A stretch of DNA of 64,000 bases from Parietichytrium sp. I65-24A (lineage: Eukaryota; Sar; Bigyra; Thraustochytrida; Thraustochytriidae): the NCBI GenBank assembly GCA_012862575.1, contig BLSF01000031.1:1-64000 (forward strand), in the 5' to 3' direction. Of the stretch, positions 60,219 through 64,000 are shown in pieces; position 1 is the first letter of the stretch, and every line of letters begins with the position of its first letter. A program made the position numbers and the translations under genes. The notes under the pieces were generated by a model. It was given only the letters and a program-made list of their open reading frames with translations. It was not told the DNA's origin and ran no database searches.

Positions 60219-61828
60219 TTACGGATTCACTACGGGGGCGATTCGGCGAATGATTCCCCCTCCAGAAAGTCCATCAAGGAAGAAGAAATTATTGATGGGT
60301 TCGTCTTTCCCTGAGATAGCCTTCAGGATCTCTTGACCCATTATACCTCCAGCGACTGCACAAATGGGGGATAACTCTGTTTTCTGCTTGAGTGCCAAAA
60401 TAACTTCGGCAACCGATGTCACATCCACCAACTCGCCGAGCTCTGCTTCACCGAGACCTCGCGACTTGCACTCGGACACCACCTTTGTCGCCAGCCCTTC
60501 CTTATCTTCAGGAGAGCCCTGCTCGTCCTTAAAACTGTCCAGGAGCAAAAAGGCCAAGTAAATCTCCATTGCAAATGTGATCGAGATTTTCGCCGCCTTC
60601 CTCCGCCGCCTTATCCGAAAGCTCGAATGAAGATCGGGAAGGGGCACTTCAAGTGCTTCCTGAAGTGTTGGATACTGCAGCTCTTTTGACTTGAACTGAA
60701 ACTTTTTCTCTCCATCCTCGTCAAGATCTTTTAGTTGCTCGCGAATCAACACTTGGTGTTTTGCACCAAGATCGCAGAACAGAAGAGCCTTGAAACCGCA
60801 CGAAACTGCAGAAAAGAACGGCTTCCCAGCTTGTCTGCAAATTTCGTCAAGGTGTTTCTGTGTATTCATGGATTGATCACAAGCGCAAACTAAGCTGTAT
60901 TTGTTCGCTTCCAAGTCGTCGGCAGTCAGCTCCTCAATTGCTTTGGACTCTACAGAGACCGTCACCAGAGGATTCATCTCGCGCACATTTTCAAGTGCGG
61001 CTTCTGCTCGCTGCGCCCGCGCGCACCACATACGAGAGCGTCAACACTAACTCGCCCCAGCTCAATAACTCTTTGAGGCTAGCATTGACCAACTTACCGT
61101 CATGCCAACCCCATTTGGCTTGAGGAAGAAGTTTGCTCCGAGGTCTTCTTCTTTGGTGATTTCGGCATCCAAGATGGCACAGCTCACACCGCCAAGGACG
61201 AGGTTCTTACAGATCTGGCTCAGAGGAACACACACACATTCCATCATTAGACTATCCGCCAAAGCCATGCATAATCGCGTTATACGCCATGACCTACCTC
61301 CGCGTTCAGTCCCCTAAACCCGCAGAACAACACCTTCGAGCTCCGCATCCGCCGCTGCGCCTCCACGCCTTCGACATCCACCAACAGGCAAGAAGAACCA
61401 AACACCAAGACATCCAGCAAGGCCCCACGCAAACAAAGCTCCGAAATCGTCAGCCAACACACATAAAACCCGCATGCAATTCCACCCATTCGCCCCAGCC
61501 GCTCGAGCGCTGAACGTGTCAAGCAGCATCATTCCATTAAACAAACAAACAACCAAAACCAGCGCTGAGCATGTCAAGCACCAGCATTCCATTAAACAAC
61601 CAATCAACCAAAGCCAGCGCTGAGCATGTCAAGCACCAGCATTCCATTAAACAACCAATCAATCAAAACCAGCGCTGAGCATGTCAAGCACCAGCATTCC
61701 ATTGAATAAACAAACAAACAAACAAAACAAAACCCGCACAACTCCAGCATGGACAACTCACCCCACAGTCTAATCTGACGGTCATAAATAGCCGCCTCCT
61801 GGTCGCTAATCTGTTCTGCGTCTGCCAT
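60219..61828 (-). CDS. SAE1: SUMO-activating enzyme subunit 1 (SAE1/AOS1), four exons
   Basis: The exons on the minus strand are 61828-61762, 61368-61298, 61214-61098 and 61010-60219, totalling 1047 bases and 348 residues. The donors are GTGAGT, GTAGGT and GTAAGT. The product starts with Tyr-Asp-Arg-Gln-Ile-Arg-Leu-Trp-Gly-Val-Glu-Ala-Gln-Arg-Arg, the signature of E1-like adenylation domains. It continues with Val-Leu-Phe-Cys-Gly-Phe-Arg-Gly-Leu-Asn-Ala-Glu and Lys-Asn-Leu-Val-Leu-Gly-Gly-Val. The C-terminus (Ala-Val-Ala-Gly-Gly-Ile-Met-Gly-Gln-Glu-Ile-Leu-Lys-Ala-Ile) fits AOS1. It forms the SUMO E1 with SAE2/UBA2, which carries the catalytic cysteine. Intron 1 contains a 55-base minisatellite. 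Confidence 0.92.
61506..61735. repeat. minisatellite of four 55-bp units inside SAE1 intron 1
   Basis: Units beginning AGCGCTGA start at 61506, 61561, 61616 and 61671, exactly 55 bases apart. The first unit is more diverged. An AAAC-type run closes the array. Confidence 0.95.
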
Positions 61829-62896
61829 TTTCCCTCCCAATCTTGCACTTCCCAAAGCACTCACAAAAGCGCCACGCACAAACAAACAGCTTTCACAGCC
61901 AATTCAGCCAATACCTATTCCGCCTTTAGGTCGCCGTAGTAGACTGCCACCGTCCCCTTCTTCTTCCCTGCGTACGCGCCTGTCCGCGCGACTTAATTAC
62001 TATTGGTTAGGAACTTCTAGGGGTCCTCGAGGATACTTTTTGGACGGCTGGGTTCATTGAAGAGTGAGATTTGAACTTGTGTGATTGTATTATTGTATCT
62101 GCTAATGAGCTTTTTAGTGATAAAGTGCTTACGTGAGCTTATGCAATGGATAGGAATAATGGCTAATCATAAAGAACCAGCCAGTACATTATAGTTATGC
62201 AGGTATAGCTAGGACTCTGTAGTATTAGCATAACAATTTATATGGCTAATATGATAATGTGAAAACCTTTGGTGCGACATGGTGCGACTGTAGATTTCTA
62301 ATTTACATTGTTATTCATGTGAACACAGTCAATCAAAATATTTTACAACAACCTTGTCCACTAGATTGGACTGGAACTCGATGCATCTCGATGCTCGGAT
62401 TCTGGAGGTGCCGTATGCATATTCTGAGAGGTGATCATTTGACATTGCAAGGACCAAATGCCTACTTCCAGTTTTTGGCATGGGTGCATGGACTTGGCAA
62501 ACTACCTCCTCACCATTTCTGTTGAATTGGCCTCGCAGGTCAGTTTTGCTGTGAAGCAAATTTTCCTTCTTGCATCGTGCTCGGCTTGGCTGAGTGAGAA
62601 ACTCAATTTTATAGTACAAGCACCTTTGGACGCATCTTCATTGAAGAGCCGCATTTGAAAGGTGAGGCTGGCCTAGATTTGGGTTGGTACAGTACTCAGT
62701 ACACCAATTGTATTTCCATCGAGCTCTGTGTCATTTTGGAAAAAGCGCTCGGAGACTGGCCGAGCCAGCTAATTGGGGAAATGCAGAAGTGCTCCTCGGC
62801 AAAATCAACAATTATGGAAGCCATAAGCAAAACCCGACGGAGTGGAGTAAATATTGGTCAATTTGAAAGTTTTTAAAAATACAGTTGGAAAGCGCG
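61829..62896. other. 1.1-kb spacer, no gene seen
   Basis: The left part should contain the SAE1 promoter (a GTACGC word near 61970 and GTCCTCGAGGAT near 62024). The rest is AT-rich with short unconvincing frames. Confidence 0.55.
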
Positions 62897-64000
62897 CTAG
62901 TGGCCGCTAAAATGGCTGTACGAAGCTGCCGCGAATCTTCCTTCGTCATCGCGCCCTTCGCCCTTTCGAACAGTTCCCGTCCGCAAAGCAAATGTAGCAA
63001 AACGCTCGCTGAAAGAGTTTGTGAAACCAAATTTGCTCTTTCGCAAAGTACTCATCCGGCGCAATATAGGGCCGGGTAGAACAGAGTTCTTTGAAGTCCC
63101 CCAAGGATTCGAAACATGCTGGTCGCCATAAAAGCAAAATCGGTGCGGCTTTCTCAGAGAAACACTCCAGCTGAAAGCAATATGCCCATCCTCCAAAAGC
63201 GGGACAACCCAAATGAGTAAGAAGAACGCTTCCTGATATGGATGAAAGATCTGAACAGCCGCGACGCACGCAAGGAGCGCAACGAACAAGTGCACCCGTG
63301 AGCTTAGCTGCGCGTTGTTCTCTATTCTAGAGAGTTGGTATTGCATCATCCGAAAGGATCTCTCTCCGTGCATGTGATTGCTGTCGTTCTTCGTGCTTCC
63401 ACTTTGAAGGTTTGTAGACGACTTGGACAAACCCAAAGGTCGTATCTGGTTTAACGACGGTGTATTGTGAAGGCTATGCTGCTCGTGTGACACTAGAGAA
63501 AGAAGATGTGGGCTCGAAGGCTTGTTCAGCTGAATGGAGGTTTCGGCTCGAAGGCCATCGACATCTAAATGGTTGCCAGACGAGCTACGCTCGATTCTTG
63601 TTGAAGTAGAGCGGAGACGTGACACCCTCCTGGTGATCAGCTTGGAGATACTATGCGTCACATCATAATGCAAAGAGCACAGCCTTGACCACAAGAACAA
63701 CTCAATCGCTCGAAGCACGTTGTACGCCGTAATGCAGTAATTGATGTGACTGGACATTCCGTAGTATGCTGAAGTGCCTGAGTTTTCCGTTGTTTCGACA
63801 GACCAGAGTTGGTTGCTTTTGTCCAAGTAAAGAATGGCAATAAGCACCCCTGTGCTTGCCAGGCGAAGCAGCTTGACTGCAAACTTTGTTCTTCTACAGA
63901 GTCTGCGAAGCCGTGCCTTGGCTCGCTCGCTCAATTCAGCGGCCTCCAAGAGAAGCTTGAAACTTTCAGCTCTGGCGGCAATAATTGTGGTGACTTCTGA
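62897..64000 (-). CDS. multi-pass membrane protein of unknown function, 5' end beyond the window
   Basis: The minus-strand frame is open from the right edge to a stop at 62897-62899 and shows 367 residues; the start codon lies outside. After a basic, Arg-rich stretch there are about four hydrophobic segments: residues about 42-60, 85-105, 245-262 and 268-285, counted from the edge. A long Ser/Asn/His-rich hydrophilic loop lies between the second and third. This two-plus-two layout with a loop resembles some peroxisomal or ER shaping proteins, and the first part (Ala-Arg-Leu-Arg-Arg-Leu-Cys-Arg-Arg) could recall PEX11-type helices, but I cannot assign a family. No splice sites are evident. Confidence 0.6.
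   Translation of the reverse strand, partial: SEVTTIIAARAESFKLLLEAAELSERAKARLRRLCRRTKFAVKLLRLASTGVLIAILYLDKSNQLWSVETTENSGTSAYYGMSSHINYCITAYNVLRAIELFLWSRLCSLHYDVTHSISKLITRRVSRLRSTSTRIERSSSGNHLDVDGLRAETSIQLNKPSSPHLLSLVSHEQHSLHNTPSLNQIRPLGLSKSSTNLQSGSTKNDSNHMHGERSFRMMQYQLSRIENNAQLSSRVHLFVALLACVAAVQIFHPYQEAFFLLIWVVPLLEDGHIAFSWSVSLRKPHRFCFYGDQHVSNPWGTSKNSVLPGPILRRMSTLRKSKFGFTNSFSERFATFALRTGTVRKGEGRDDEGRFAAASYSHFSGH

Overview
This is nuclear DNA of a unicellular eukaryote. The genes it carries are eukaryote-specific (a kinesin, eEF2 kinase, cystinosin, SARAF, TRAPPC10, three V-ATPase subunits and SUMO-E1 subunit 1). Several are interrupted by short introns with GTAAGT/GTGAGT-type donors. Very long single-exon genes alternate with AT-rich, microsatellite-laden spacers. 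My best guess is a stramenopile of the thraustochytrid/labyrinthulid type, but that is inference from gene style and was not tested by any search.

Left end (1-6.8 kb): an unusually GC-rich block with short ORFs (1-1451), then a broken Crinkler/RHS-like NTPase fossil (1837-2968), then about 3.8 kb without a credible gene. From 6.8 to 22.8 kb lie single-exon genes: a GPI-anchored DOMON protein, a quinone oxidoreductase, a purple acid phosphatase, eEF2 kinase, a tandemly duplicated 0.7-kb element, a kinesin-12-like motor and a SET-domain methyltransferase.

Middle (23-45 kb): an IQ-motif RBR-type RING protein, cystinosin, an old-yellow-enzyme-type reductase, an orphan Cys-rich GPI protein, a LigB-type dioxygenase, a SARAF homologue, an SDR, an enolase-superfamily enzyme and a nucleotide-sugar transporter. 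A 54-bp copy of the transporter's start region sits, inverted, beyond its 3' end. All of these are single-exon, and several transcripts seem to end almost at the stop codon.

Right part (45.3-64 kb): a (TTTGC)n satellite, a 1616-residue TRAPPC10, a small nucleotidyltransferase, a two-exon coiled-coil protein, then V-ATPase subunits A, c and G within 6.3 kb, SUMO-E1 subunit SAE1/AOS1, and a membrane protein running off the right edge. Nearly all introns I can support lie between 52.8 and 61.8 kb.

Functional themes are endomembrane and acidic-compartment biology: V-ATPase makes the proton gradient, cystinosin exports cystine with protons, TRAPPC10 and a sugar-nucleotide transporter serve the Golgi, and SARAF regulates ER calcium. 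Spacers share a short motif (CGCGTACACT, often beside GTGTCCYCG) that may be a promoter element. No tRNA, rRNA, CRISPR array or intact transposon was recognised.
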